From Sphingobacterium sp. FBM7-1 (GTDB lineage: Bacteria > Bacteroidota > Bacteroidia > Sphingobacteriales > Sphingobacteriaceae): a DNA stretch of 64,000 nucleotides. Each line of letters opens with the position of its first letter. Positions within the stretch are counted from its first letter, which is position 1. This document shows, one piece after another, positions 37,929-47,827 of the stretch. A program made the translations under genes and the position numbers. Under the pieces are notes generated by a model, which did not search any database, was not told the origin of the DNA, and worked only from the letters and a program-made list of their open reading frames with translations. The DNA is taken from assembly GCF_020687765.1 (NCBI RefSeq), contig NZ_JAJEWJ010000006.1:141785-205784 (forward strand), written 5' to 3'.

Positions 37929-40118
37929 ATGTCTAAAATTATAAAAGAAAAGCTGGAAGACTTAGGGTATAATTTTATTCCCAAAGCCTACCTGCAAAAC
38001 GATGACGAATATTATTTTCGCAACCAACAGTTTGGCGACGCTGGCAAATTTCGGAACCTGACATCCGAAGAGATTCGGATTCTGATCAAAAATGATAACT
38101 ATTCCAATAATTGGGACAATGTTTTAGTCACGGACAAGTTTATTCCCGAACAGGTCCAGCATTCCAAATTTTACGGATTGGTGCGTATCGGAGACATGGA
38201 AGATGTGTACCTCGATTTTCGAGATCTTCGTTTACCCTGTGGGATTTACCATTCGACAATTATTAGTAGCGATTTTGGTAGTACCGTAGCTGTTCATAAT
38301 GTACGTTACATGGCTCATTTTATTATTGGGGATGAAGTCATGTTGGCTAATATAAATGAAATGGTGACCAGCAGTACAGCTAAATTTGGGAATGGAATTT
38401 TGAAAACGGACGATGTAGAAGAACGTCGGATTCGATTAGAACTTTGTAATGAAAATGGAGGGCGTTCGGTGTTGCCCTTTGATGGGATGCAGGCCGGTGA
38501 TGTTTTTCTTTGGTCTCGTCATCGGGATGATTACGAACTGCAAGCTCGTTTTCAGGAAATGATGGAGGTGCAATTCTCTCCTCATCATGGGTTTTATAGT
38601 GAAATTGGTGCTCACTCAGTAATCAAGAATACCCATATTATTAAAGATATAAAAATGGGTTCATATGCTTATGTGAAAGGCGTTAATAAATTGAAGAACC
38701 TGACGATCAATTCGTCGGCGGAATCTTTTACGCAAATTGGTGAGGGGTGTGAACTAGTCAACGGAATTATAGGTTATGGCTGTCGTATTTTCTATGGCGT
38801 TAAAGCCGTTCGTTTTATCCTGTCGTCCAATTCCCAACTAAAATACGGGGCGCGGTTGATTAATTCCTTTTTAGGGGATAATTCTACGATTTCATGTTGT
38901 GAGGTGCTGAATTCTTTGATTTTTCCGGCTCATGAGCAACACCATAATAATTCTTTCCTATGCGCAGCACTGGTCAAGGGGCAAAGTAATATGGCTGCGG
39001 GTGCTACTGTTGGATCAAATCATAACTCCCGGGCAGCGGATGGGGAAATCATAGCCGGTCGTGGATTTTGGCCGGGCTTATGCGTTAGCCTTAAACATAA
39101 TTCTCGTTTCGCTTCTTATACGCTGATCGTAAAGGGTGATTTTTTACATGAGCTTAATATACGGTTCCCTTTTTGTTTGGTCAGCAATGCAGTAGAAACC
39201 AATCAACTGATTATATTGCCTGCATACTGGTTTTTATATAACATGTATGCCATGATGCGGAATACGTCAAAATTTGAGTCGCGCGATAAGCGTAAATTCA
39301 AGAACCAATATATTGAATACGATGTATTGGCTCCTGACACCGTGAATGAGATGTTCGATGCATTAGCCGAGATTGAGAAAGCTGTAGGGAAAGCGTATCA
39401 TGATGAGAATGCTGGGCTCGATGAACAGTCGTTCGGTCGGCACATACTATCGTCTGATGAACAGTTGTCCAGCAAAGAAGTTCTTCTTGATAATGTCGAG
39501 TTTTCTAAGCGTAAAGTGGTGCTGGCTAAGCCAAAGGAAGCATATGTCACGTATCAACGCATGATTCGTTATTATGGGGTGATGCAGCTTACTGCGTTTC
39601 TAGAACAGCATACATTTGATGAATTATATGCAGTTGTCAATTCTTTTACTACACCACGTAGTCAGTTTGAAAATATTGGCGGGCAATTGGTACCGCAAGA
39701 GAAACTGGATGTATTATTGGCAGATATCCGCAGTCGGGTTGTTATTTCTTGGAAAGATGCGCATGCACGTTACCATGCCTGGAGCAATTTATATATGGAG
39801 GATAAGCTGAAACATGCCGTCGCTGCCCTCGCGGAGGTTACCAACAGACATCCTTCTACTTGGGATGTGCAATTTTTGAAAGATTTGTTAGCGGAAGCGG
39901 TAGAAACTCGACGTTGGATTTTTTCGGAAATCGAGAATTCGCGTGCTAAGGATTATCAAAATCCTTATAAACAAATGGTCTATGATTCTTATAAAGAGAT
40001 GGAAGAAGTTGTAGGACGTCTAGAGGATAACGATTTTATCAATAAGGAACGGAGTGGTCTTCTGGATTTTGAAAGATCGGTAAAGAAGATAGTCGATTCT
40101 TTATCTTTGGTTCGCTAA
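37929..40118 (+). CDS. DUF4954 family protein, left-handed beta-helix (hexapeptide-like)
   Basis: 729-aa protein that I recognise as DUF4954, a family of Bacteroidota and spirochaetes without an assigned role. The central part (about 90-400) has short strands with Gly/Asn turns (DFGSTVAVHNVRYMAHFIIGDEVMLANINEM, GEGCELVNGIIGYGCRIFYG), suggesting a left-handed hexapeptide helix like sugar-nucleotide acetyl- or pyrophosphorylases. The C-terminal third is helical and charged. No signal peptide or membrane segment. Directly downstream of glmS (8 bp), so a role in amino-sugar or UDP-GlcNAc metabolism is a positional guess. A clear terminator follows. Confidence 0.75.
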   Translation: MSKIIKEKLEDLGYNFIPKAYLQNDDEYYFRNQQFGDAGKFRNLTSEEIRILIKNDNYSNNWDNVLVTDKFIPEQVQHSKFYGLVRIGDMEDVYLDFRDLRLPCGIYHSTIISSDFGSTVAVHNVRYMAHFIIGDEVMLANINEMVTSSTAKFGNGILKTDDVEERRIRLELCNENGGRSVLPFDGMQAGDVFLWSRHRDDYELQARFQEMMEVQFSPHHGFYSEIGAHSVIKNTHIIKDIKMGSYAYVKGVNKLKNLTINSSAESFTQIGEGCELVNGIIGYGCRIFYGVKAVRFILSSNSQLKYGARLINSFLGDNSTISCCEVLNSLIFPAHEQHHNNSFLCAALVKGQSNMAAGATVGSNHNSRAADGEIIAGRGFWPGLCVSLKHNSRFASYTLIVKGDFLHELNIRFPFCLVSNAVETNQLIILPAYWFLYNMYAMMRNTSKFESRDKRKFKNQYIEYDVLAPDTVNEMFDALAEIEKAVGKAYHDENAGLDEQSFGRHILSSDEQLSSKEVLLDNVEFSKRKVVLAKPKEAYVTYQRMIRYYGVMQLTAFLEQHTFDELYAVVNSFTTPRSQFENIGGQLVPQEKLDVLLADIRSRVVISWKDAHARYHAWSNLYMEDKLKHAVAALAEVTNRHPSTWDVQFLKDLLAEAVETRRWIFSEIENSRAKDYQNPYKQMVYDSYKEMEEVVGRLEDNDFINKERSGLLDFERSVKKIVDSLSLVR

Positions 40119-40125
40119 CTTTTGT

Positions 40126-40155
40126 AAAGAGACCTGTATTGGGTCTCTTTTTTTT
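40126..40155 (+). terminator. intrinsic terminator after glmS-DUF4954
   Basis: Stem AAAGAGACC (40126-40134) and GGTCTCTTT (40142-40150), 7-nt loop, continuing into T8. It begins 8 bp after the DUF4954 stop and isolates the housekeeping operon from the SusCD locus downstream. Confidence 0.93.
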
Positions 40156-40227
40156 GATAAGATTTCTGTCTTTATCTAATTTCCCGGAAGTAATAAAAGC
40201 TAACTAATCGTTGATGTTAAATTAATC

Positions 40228-40255
40228 TTGAGTTAATAGAGTAGCTCTACTTTTG
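40228..40255 (+). promoter_or_regulatory. predicted promoter of the second SusCD locus
   Basis: TACTTTTG (40248-40255) is an exact TAnnTTTG -7 box, 50 bp before the first gene of the locus. TTG at 40228-40230 lies 17 nt upstream, shorter than the usual 19-21, so activation by a regulator or a different start is possible. No regulator gene (hybrid two-component, ECF sigma/anti-sigma) is linked to this locus. Confidence 0.4.
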
Positions 40256-40305
40256 TCCGAAAGAAAAACGATAGTGTTTATACACTGACAAATTAAGTAG
40301 ATGTT

Positions 40306-41685
40306 ATGAAAATTATGAAGGGAAACGCATTGCGACAAGTGCGTACTTTAGCTTTTTTTACTGCGCTAATTTTATGCTCCACATCATGTAAAGACGAAGA
40401 GGCGGCTTCGGTAGGGAAGGACTACGATCCTTCCAGACCAATTACGTTGACGTCCTTTTATCCCCTAGAAGGTGGAGCGCGGGATAAGATTCTTTTGGAC
40501 GGAGAGAATTTTGGAACTGATCACAATCAGATTAAGGTTTATTTCAACAAAAAAAAGGCGGCGATTGTGTCTTCCAGTGGCGATCGTATCTACGCTATTG
40601 TACCAAGGCTTCCGGGAGAAAACCCTAGCATATCCGTTGTGATTGGCGACGATTCGGTCGTCTATGATCAACGTTTTAATTATGCACCTCAAGCACAGGT
40701 TACTACCGTGACAGGTTCTGGTGATAGAGAGTTTGTTCCCGGAACCCTAGACCGGGCTCATGTGTGTGCGAAATACTTGGAATTGGATGCTGAAGGTAAT
40801 TTATTTATGACCTGGCGGGACGGGGTTGGTGATGCGAAATTTGGTGTGGGTCGAGTGAGTGAGGCAGAAAATCTAGTGACTTCCATGTATCTGGCTGCGA
40901 GTAGTCCATATCCGTATGCCAACGGTATCACGGTGGATCGTGCCACCGGTATGATGACCGTCTCCCACGAATCGGTTGTCGAAGTATTTTTCTCCTTTGA
41001 TCCGAGAGAGGGCTGGTATCCCCGCCAACGCAATGCCTCATTTGCCGGTAATCACGGAATTCCAACGGGCGACCAGTATATGAACTTTGTTTCGTTCTCT
41101 CCTTATGATGGTTATCTCTATACGCGATCCCGAGATGGCAGTGTGGTTCGGATACATCCAGATACTTATGAAGCGACCGTTGTACACAAGGGATCGAATA
41201 CGGCAGGATCAAAGTGGCCGTATGGATCGCAATACGGACAGGGCATTAACCCTAAGAAACCCTGGGAACTTTGGATGACACTCCATTCGAATGCCAGTCC
41301 GAATGAATTCAGACAGGGACTTATGGTGTTGGACTTGCGCCCCGAACATATTGATAAAGGTTTTAGACGAGTCAATGCGACGGGTGGTAGCGGCCATCGC
41401 GATGGACCGCTCGAAGACGCGGTATTTAACTACCCAAAAGATATCAAGTTTGATAACGACGGAAACATGTTCGTGGCAGACTATGGTAATCACTGTATCC
41501 GGATGGTATCGGCAGATGGTATTGTCACCACAGTAGCCGGACAGCCGGGGGTAGCCGGCTACCGAGACGGAGGTCCCATTGAGTCTATGTTCAACAACCC
41601 ATGGGGTGTTGCTGTCAATGAACAAGGAGATATATATATTGCTGACTTCGGCAATTCACGGATTCGTAAACTAGTTATCGAATAA
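40306..41685 (+). CDS. IPT/TIG and NHL-repeat surface lipoprotein
   Basis: 459-aa lipoprotein (LCSTSC, Cys28). Residues about 45-125 form an IPT/TIG immunoglobulin-like domain (LTSFYPLEGGARDKILLDGENFG). Residues about 130-459 form an NHL-type beta-propeller; the clearest repeats are PKDIKFDNDGNMFVADYGNHCIR and PWGVAVNEQGDIYIADFGNSRIR. Proteins of this build are common first genes of Bacteroidota SusCD loci and are presumed surface ligand-binding or scaffold proteins. No catalytic residues recognised. 17 bp separate it from the susC gene. Base composition is visibly richer in G+C than the upstream DUF4954 gene. Confidence 0.85.
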   Translation: MKIMKGNALRQVRTLAFFTALILCSTSCKDEEAASVGKDYDPSRPITLTSFYPLEGGARDKILLDGENFGTDHNQIKVYFNKKKAAIVSSSGDRIYAIVPRLPGENPSISVVIGDDSVVYDQRFNYAPQAQVTTVTGSGDREFVPGTLDRAHVCAKYLELDAEGNLFMTWRDGVGDAKFGVGRVSEAENLVTSMYLAASSPYPYANGITVDRATGMMTVSHESVVEVFFSFDPREGWYPRQRNASFAGNHGIPTGDQYMNFVSFSPYDGYLYTRSRDGSVVRIHPDTYEATVVHKGSNTAGSKWPYGSQYGQGINPKKPWELWMTLHSNASPNEFRQGLMVLDLRPEHIDKGFRRVNATGGSGHRDGPLEDAVFNYPKDIKFDNDGNMFVADYGNHCIRMVSADGIVTTVAGQPGVAGYRDGGPIESMFNNPWGVAVNEQGDIYIADFGNSRIRKLVIE

Positions 41686-41702
41686 TAAAGCCTACTATAA
41701 TA

Positions 41703-44700
41703 ATGAGAATCATGTATGTTTTGTGCATGCTGCCGTTCCTATGGCTCACGGCAACCTTTGCACAGCAACCAAAAGAATTAACGATTGGTGGTACCGTCAT
41801 CAACGAAAATGGTGAACCACTATCTAATGTGTCCGTTTATCTCAAAGATAAATCTGCGGCAGGGACATCCACCGATGACAATGGAAAATTTAGTATTCAA
41901 GCCGTGTATGGTGATAGGGTTGTATTCAGCTATGTAGGATATAATCCTGTAGAACACTTAGCGACAGAATCGAATACCAATTTGACCATCTCGCTCTCCG
42001 AAAAGGGCGATGCTATCGAGGAAGTCGTTGTGGTCGGTCTGGGAGCGCAACAACGGAAAATCAGTTCTGTTGGAGCAATTACGACAGTGGACGTCAAGGA
42101 TCTGCAATCTCCTGCACCTTCTATTGCCAACTTGCTTGGTGGACGGGCAGCCGGCGTGATTTCCATGCAGACCAGCGGGGAACCGGGACAGAATATTGCA
42201 GACTTTTGGGTACGGGGTATCGGTACCTTTGGTGCCAATAGCAGTGCGTTGGTTTTGATCGACGGACTGGAAGGTGACCTGAATACGATCGACCCGGCTG
42301 ATGTTGAAAGCTTCTCTATACTGAAAGATGCGTCGGCGACTGCTGTATATGGTGTTCGGGGGGCAAACGGCGTGGTATTAGTCACAACCAAGAGAGGTAC
42401 TGTTGACCGTATACAGATTACCGGACGTGCCAACACGACGCTTTCCCGTCTTAATCGACTGCCACAGTACCTACGTGCTTATGATTATGCGCAATTGGCT
42501 AATGAAGCAGCTTTTGCTCGGAACGAGTCACCCGTTTATACTGACACGGAGTTAGGTATCATCCAGCACGGCCTAGATCCTGATATGTATCCGGATGTCA
42601 GCTGGCAAGATGAAATTCTTAACAATAGCTTTTGGCGCCAAAGCTATTATGTCAGCGGACGCGGAGGATCTGAGGTTGCCCGTTATTTTCTGAGCTTGGG
42701 TGGTAACAGTGAAACGGCTGCTTACAAAGTGGATAAAGGCAGTCCGTACAGCTCAAATGTAGGTTTCAATACTTATAACTATCGGATCAACTTGGATATT
42801 AACCTTACCCCGACTACAAAAGTATACCTAGGATCAGATGGCTATCTATCCCAATTGAATCAACCCGGGGTATCCAATACGGATTATATATGGGCTGCAC
42901 AATCAGGGCTCACGCCCCTTGCTATCCCCACACAATATACTAATGGGATGTTGCCCGCCATGGGAAGTGGAGCAGGATCGTCTCCCTATGTTTTGATCAA
43001 CCGTACCGGAAAAGCCTCTGAGCAATGGTATAAAGGGAAAACGACCCTTTCTTTAGACCAGGATCTTTCTTCTATTCTTGATGGACTCAAATTCCGTGTA
43101 CAAGGAGCCTATGATATCCACAGTAGATTTTTTGAGCGTAGATGGGTGCAGCCAGCTCTCTATCAGGCAATGGGTCGGGATTATGACGGGTCGCTCATCA
43201 TGAAAGAAACCGTGCAGGAACGTGCGGCTATTTATGGTAAGGACACACGACAGTACCGCAAGTACCACTTCGAATCCATGATCAATTATGACCAGAAATT
43301 CGGTGACGACCACCGCACGTCTGCATTAATTTATTATTATGTTAGTGATGCCAAAAACACCCAAGATGCGGTCAACAATTTAACTGCTATTCCTTTGCGT
43401 TATCAAGGGGTGTCCAGTAGGTTAACCTATGGTTTCCGCGATACCTACTTATTGGATGTGAACTTTGGATACACCGGTTCCGAAAACTTTCAGCCGGGCA
43501 GGCAGTACGGCTTTTTCCCTTCGGTTGCATTGGGTTGGGTGCCTACAAGCTATGAATTTATGCAAGAAAAGGCGCCTTGGCTAAATTACTTCAAGATCCG
43601 GGCATCCTATGGTACAGTGGGTAACGACCGTATCATTAACGATGTTCGTTTTCCATATTTGACAAAAGCCGATCAAGGGTTCAGTTCTGTATGGGGGGGC
43701 AGCGGTATAGAAACCATTACGGAAACTCGTATTGGAGCGGATAATCTAGCTTGGGAAAGAGCGATCAAGTCTAATCTGGGGATTGAGGGGAAACTCTTCA
43801 ATAATAAAATAGATTTTGTCGTTGATTTCTTTCAGGATCAACGTAATGGTATCTTCCAGCAGCGTGTACAGGTTCCCAAATATGTGGGAGTTGTGACCAA
43901 TCCCTATGCCAATGTCGGTCGGATGAAAAGCACGGGTGCGGATGGAAATATCAGCTACAATATGCAGGTAACGCCTGACTTCGGTTTTACGGTACGGGGT
44001 AATTTCACTTATTCTAAAAACATCGTGCAAAATTGGGAACAGTCTTATATGGAATATCCTTACCTGGAATACAATGGCTTTCCGTATGGCTCCATCCGTG
44101 GCTATCAAGCCTTAGGGCTGTTTAAGGACGAAGACGACGTTAAATACAGTCCCCAACAGACTTTCGGTACGGTTATGCCAGGCGATATCAAATACAAAGA
44201 TGTTAACGGTGATGGTGTAATCAATACGCTGGATAAAGTGCCTTTGACCCATAGTGACTATCCCTTGCTAATGTACGGTTTTGGTGGCGAGTTTCGTTAC
44301 AAGAATCTGTCGTTAGGTGTGCTGTTCAAAGGAACCGGACGAACGCCATTCTATTATGTAGGCATGCCTAAAACTTATAAAGGTGTGACAGAGATTAACG
44401 GTATGGGGTATATGCCGTTTTATAACGGTACTGAAGGTAATGTAATCACGTTGGCAAACGACCCTGCAAATCGGTGGATTCCGCGTGAATACGCGTTGCA
44501 ACAGGGCATAGATCTTTCGTTGGCAGAAAATCCGGACGCCCGTTTCCCACGATTGCAATATGGTAAAAATAATAACAATACGCAGCTGTCCTCATTTTGG
44601 CAAGACGACGCTCGCTATATACGATTGCAGGAGATCACCCTGAGTTACCGTGTCAGTCCGGCATTGTTGAAACGTATCGGGGTTACATCTATGGATTTGC

Positions 44701-44828
44701 AATTTGTAGGAAATAATCTCTATATATGGGACAACGTGAAAATATTTGATCCCGAACAAGCCGCGTGGAACGGACGTAAGTATCCGATACCGTCCACATA
44801 TTCATTACAAGCGTATATCAATTTTTAA
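41703..44828 (+). CDS. susC: SusC-family TonB-dependent transporter (second locus)
   Basis: 1041-aa outer-membrane transporter. Signal peptide (MLPFLWLTATFAQ), carboxypeptidase-regulatory-like domain (LTIGGTVINENGEPLSNVSVYL), TonB box-like EEVVVVGLG, plug (VRGIGTFGANSSALVLIDGLEG, ILKDASATAVYGVRGANGV) and barrel ending TYSLQAYINF. No STN domain. Only distantly similar to the alginate SusC. The predicted SusD partner begins 10 bp later. The ligand is unknown; neighbouring genes offer a phosphoesterase but no glycanase. Confidence 0.95.
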   Translation: MRIMYVLCMLPFLWLTATFAQQPKELTIGGTVINENGEPLSNVSVYLKDKSAAGTSTDDNGKFSIQAVYGDRVVFSYVGYNPVEHLATESNTNLTISLSEKGDAIEEVVVVGLGAQQRKISSVGAITTVDVKDLQSPAPSIANLLGGRAAGVISMQTSGEPGQNIADFWVRGIGTFGANSSALVLIDGLEGDLNTIDPADVESFSILKDASATAVYGVRGANGVVLVTTKRGTVDRIQITGRANTTLSRLNRLPQYLRAYDYAQLANEAAFARNESPVYTDTELGIIQHGLDPDMYPDVSWQDEILNNSFWRQSYYVSGRGGSEVARYFLSLGGNSETAAYKVDKGSPYSSNVGFNTYNYRINLDINLTPTTKVYLGSDGYLSQLNQPGVSNTDYIWAAQSGLTPLAIPTQYTNGMLPAMGSGAGSSPYVLINRTGKASEQWYKGKTTLSLDQDLSSILDGLKFRVQGAYDIHSRFFERRWVQPALYQAMGRDYDGSLIMKETVQERAAIYGKDTRQYRKYHFESMINYDQKFGDDHRTSALIYYYVSDAKNTQDAVNNLTAIPLRYQGVSSRLTYGFRDTYLLDVNFGYTGSENFQPGRQYGFFPSVALGWVPTSYEFMQEKAPWLNYFKIRASYGTVGNDRIINDVRFPYLTKADQGFSSVWGGSGIETITETRIGADNLAWERAIKSNLGIEGKLFNNKIDFVVDFFQDQRNGIFQQRVQVPKYVGVVTNPYANVGRMKSTGADGNISYNMQVTPDFGFTVRGNFTYSKNIVQNWEQSYMEYPYLEYNGFPYGSIRGYQALGLFKDEDDVKYSPQQTFGTVMPGDIKYKDVNGDGVINTLDKVPLTHSDYPLLMYGFGGEFRYKNLSLGVLFKGTGRTPFYYVGMPKTYKGVTEINGMGYMPFYNGTEGNVITLANDPANRWIPREYALQQGIDLSLAENPDARFPRLQYGKNNNNTQLSSFWQDDARYIRLQEITLSYRVSPALLKRIGVTSMDLQFVGNNLYIWDNVKIFDPEQAAWNGRKYPIPSTYSLQAYINF

Positions 44829-44838
44829 TACAGATAGA

Positions 44839-46893
44839 ATGAAGGATATGAGAACATCAATCATAAATAAAATAGTGAAAGCAGTTATCGTCGTCCAATT
44901 GATCGTTATGGCGACATCCTGCAAGGATTATCTGAATATCGACGAATACTTTGACGATGAATTTAATATCGATGAGGCATTCAACAATATCCGAAATATG
45001 GAAGCCTATATGTGGGGGGCTGCTGCGGAGTTCAATGACGAAGCGAGAACGATCCGGAGCAATTATACACCTGGTCCTATGGCAACGGATGAGGCCTTCA
45101 ACGGGCTGACCGGTGCAGGAACGACCAATATATATTATGGGATGGATTTCGCTACCGGGAACATCTCCCCGACTAAATTTGGAGGACTCAACCAATGGGG
45201 CAAATATTATATAATTATCCGAAAATGTAACCTCATTTTGCAGAACCTTGAACGGCCGGCCGATATGACGACTATAGATCGCCAACGAATCGAAGGGTAC
45301 ACGCGCTTCATACGCGCTTATGCTTACTACAATATTTTAGTGGATTATGGTCCTCCGATATTGGTAGGAGATGAAGTGCTTAACACAAACGAGACCATGG
45401 AATATTATGACCGTCCGCGGGCGACCTACGACGAAGCGATGGATTATACTTGTGGAGAATTGGAAAAAGCGGCACAATTGATGCCGGCGGATGTGGGGCT
45501 TTTGAACTTTGGACGTCCGACCAAAGGCGCGGCACTGGCTTTGGTCGCCCGTTTGCGTCTGATACACGCTAGTCCGTTGTATAATGGTGGCGCTGCTGCC
45601 CGTTCGTACTTCAGTAATTGGACGCGTAAGACCGACGGGGTTCACTATGTTTCTCAACAATATGACGAAACCCGTTGGGCAGTAGCGGCAGCCGCCGCTA
45701 AACGGGTGATGGATATGGGGCAATATAAGCTTTATACGGTTCCGGCAGATGAAAAAACACCTGTTCTGCCAGCAAATATCACCTCGGATCTCGACTTTTA
45801 TAAGCCTTATCCTAATGGTGCGTCCGGTATTGACGCATTTAAGTCCTATTCGGATATTTTTACCGGTGAATCTGTTGCGGCGATTAATCCAGAGATTATC
45901 TGGGGAAAAAGTGCTCCGTATATCAATTCGGATCTAAATCAGGGCGCGCTCCCGCCAACGCTTGGTGGCTGGGGACGCTTCTGTGTTACGCAAAAAGTGG
46001 TAGACGCTTACTTGATGGATGACGGTAGGACTATACAGGAAGCACGTGGAGATACCTATTTTGAAACTGTTGCCGATCTTCCTTCCGGCAGTACGTTTAA
46101 TGACCTGTTTACCGAACAATCGAGAAGCTTCTCTGGTTATCCCCTCAATGCGGGTGTGTTTAAGATGTATGCCAACCGGGAGATGCGTTTTTACGCCTCT
46201 GTAGGATTCAACGAGGCCGTATGGCAGGCGCTGTCCTCCACGACACTATACAATCACACGGCCAAGTACTATTTTCAGGATCTGGACGGACGTGGTGGCG
46301 TAAGTGCGAGTTCCCCGAATTACCCGATAACAGGATATGTGATTAAGAAATGGGTTCACCCCTACGACGCAAAAAATGGTACCGGAGCGCGACAACTACC
46401 TAAATTCTACGCGATGATCCGGTATGCTGAAATCCTATTGTCGTATGCGGAAGCACTCAATAACCTAACAGGTTCCCATACCGTGCAGCTGGATGAAAAA
46501 TCGTATACTTTGAGCCGAAATACAGACGAGATTAAAAATGCATTTAATCTGATTCGTTATCGTGCAGGGCTACCGGGCTTATCAGCTAGCCAGCTAGCCA
46601 ATCAAACGGAAGTGCAAAAGCAAATCGAACGAGAGCGCATGGTGGAGTTTTTATGGGAAAATCGACGTTTTTATGATGTGCGTCGGTGGGGTATATATGA
46701 GGAGACTGAACGCGAGCCCATTATGGGAATGAACCCCGACGGTGCTACCAAAGAGGCGTATTACAGACGTGTCATTCCAGGAACTTCCTCTTTCCTGACC
46801 AGAGAAGTCAACAAACGAGCGAATTGGGTACCCTTACCGCAAGACGAATTGAGAAACCTACCTTCGGTCGACCAAAATCCGGGCTATAATTAG
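44839..46893 (+). CDS. susD: SusD/RagB-family lipoprotein (second locus)
   Basis: About 684 aa, at the large end for SusD. I start at the ATG at 44839 (MKDMRTSIINK), which gives a proper lipoprotein signal (LIVMATSC, Cys28). The open frame reaches back into susC, but that part is not signal-like. SusD helices include YTRFIRAYAYYNILVDYGPPILVGDEVL and RERMVEFLWENRRFYDVRRWG. The C terminus WVPLPQDELRNLPSVDQNPGYN is typical. Presents ligand to the SusC barrel at the cell surface. Confidence 0.94.
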   Translation: MKDMRTSIINKIVKAVIVVQLIVMATSCKDYLNIDEYFDDEFNIDEAFNNIRNMEAYMWGAAAEFNDEARTIRSNYTPGPMATDEAFNGLTGAGTTNIYYGMDFATGNISPTKFGGLNQWGKYYIIIRKCNLILQNLERPADMTTIDRQRIEGYTRFIRAYAYYNILVDYGPPILVGDEVLNTNETMEYYDRPRATYDEAMDYTCGELEKAAQLMPADVGLLNFGRPTKGAALALVARLRLIHASPLYNGGAAARSYFSNWTRKTDGVHYVSQQYDETRWAVAAAAAKRVMDMGQYKLYTVPADEKTPVLPANITSDLDFYKPYPNGASGIDAFKSYSDIFTGESVAAINPEIIWGKSAPYINSDLNQGALPPTLGGWGRFCVTQKVVDAYLMDDGRTIQEARGDTYFETVADLPSGSTFNDLFTEQSRSFSGYPLNAGVFKMYANREMRFYASVGFNEAVWQALSSTTLYNHTAKYYFQDLDGRGGVSASSPNYPITGYVIKKWVHPYDAKNGTGARQLPKFYAMIRYAEILLSYAEALNNLTGSHTVQLDEKSYTLSRNTDEIKNAFNLIRYRAGLPGLSASQLANQTEVQKQIERERMVEFLWENRRFYDVRRWGIYEETEREPIMGMNPDGATKEAYYRRVIPGTSSFLTREVNKRANWVPLPQDELRNLPSVDQNPGYN

Positions 46894-46915
46894 AATAAGA
46901 CGAAAAAAGAAAGAA

Positions 46916-47812
46916 ATGAAAAGAAGATATATAGCAATTCTTGCACTCATGGCGATGTTTACGGCCTGTAAGGACAATGAAGTTTTCGAGAAGGAGATGT
47001 ATAAAAATGAAGTCTCTTTGATCAGCAGTGACAGTTACAACGTTTTTCAGGAAGTCGTAAAGTTGACCGGAGACGAAATTATCGGTTATGTCGTCGCGTC
47101 TGTCGGTGGTACGCATGCTCCTGAACAGGATATGGTAATCGGATTGCAGGAAGATCCTGAGCCTTTGGAAGAATACAATTGGTCTAATTTTGACGCCGCA
47201 GAGGATTTGTATGCCAAACTGGTACCGGCCGACAAATATGAGCTTCTTGACGATAAGATAGTGATTAAAGCAGGCGAGCGTACGGGACGAACCATGATAA
47301 AGCTACGTCCGGAGGGGTTGTCACCCGATTCGACGTATTTTATCGGTTTAAAAGTCTCCGATATTTCGGGTGTGGAAATCAATCCCAATAAAAATACCAT
47401 GCTTTATCAGGTGTCTTTTGAGAACGAGTATGCCTCGCAGGTGACGAATTCTAGGTATACGATGACGGGGATAAAAGACGGCGAGATACCCGTTGCGGCA
47501 AACAAACAACTTTTTCCGCTGACTTATAATAGTGTACGGATGGTTGCAGGCAACGAACTGTATGAGTCCAAGGTAGCGGAAATCAATAAAAAATCCGTCA
47601 TATTGGAAGTGGACGAGTTTAACAAGGTGACAATCAAACCGTATAAGGATATAGAGATTGTCCAATTAGATAATGACCCGAAGTATCCGAATGTTTTTCT
47701 GGTCGAAGAAGCTTTTGGAAGAAAAACAAACGTATTCCTGCTATCGTACGAGTATACCTTGGACGGTATCACACAGGTGATAAAAGAACGGGTAGAAATG
47801 CAGATAAGATAA
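46916..47812 (+). CDS. PUL-associated lipoprotein, possibly DUF1735/DUF4361 type
   Basis: 298-aa lipoprotein (MAMFTAC, Cys18). A segment around 40-170 of beta-sandwich character (VVASVGGTHAPEQDMVIGLQ, KIVIKAGERTGRTMIKLRPEGL, STYFIGLKVSDISG) resembles the N-terminal DUF1735/BT_3987-like domain. The remainder (about 180-298) may be the partner domain found in such proteins. It sits 22 bp after susD, the normal place for a SusE/SGBP-like binding protein. No enzyme motif. Assignment to a named domain is from memory of the pattern and is tentative. Confidence 0.65.
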   Translation: MKRRYIAILALMAMFTACKDNEVFEKEMYKNEVSLISSDSYNVFQEVVKLTGDEIIGYVVASVGGTHAPEQDMVIGLQEDPEPLEEYNWSNFDAAEDLYAKLVPADKYELLDDKIVIKAGERTGRTMIKLRPEGLSPDSTYFIGLKVSDISGVEINPNKNTMLYQVSFENEYASQVTNSRYTMTGIKDGEIPVAANKQLFPLTYNSVRMVAGNELYESKVAEINKKSVILEVDEFNKVTIKPYKDIEIVQLDNDPKYPNVFLVEEAFGRKTNVFLLSYEYTLDGITQVIKERVEMQIR

Positions 47813-47827
47813 AAATATATTGAATTC

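Noticed and set aside
44746..44838. Extended N terminus for the second SusD, overlapping susC
   Set aside because: The extension is basic and not signal-like; the start at 44839 yields a standard lipoprotein signal and normal spacing.
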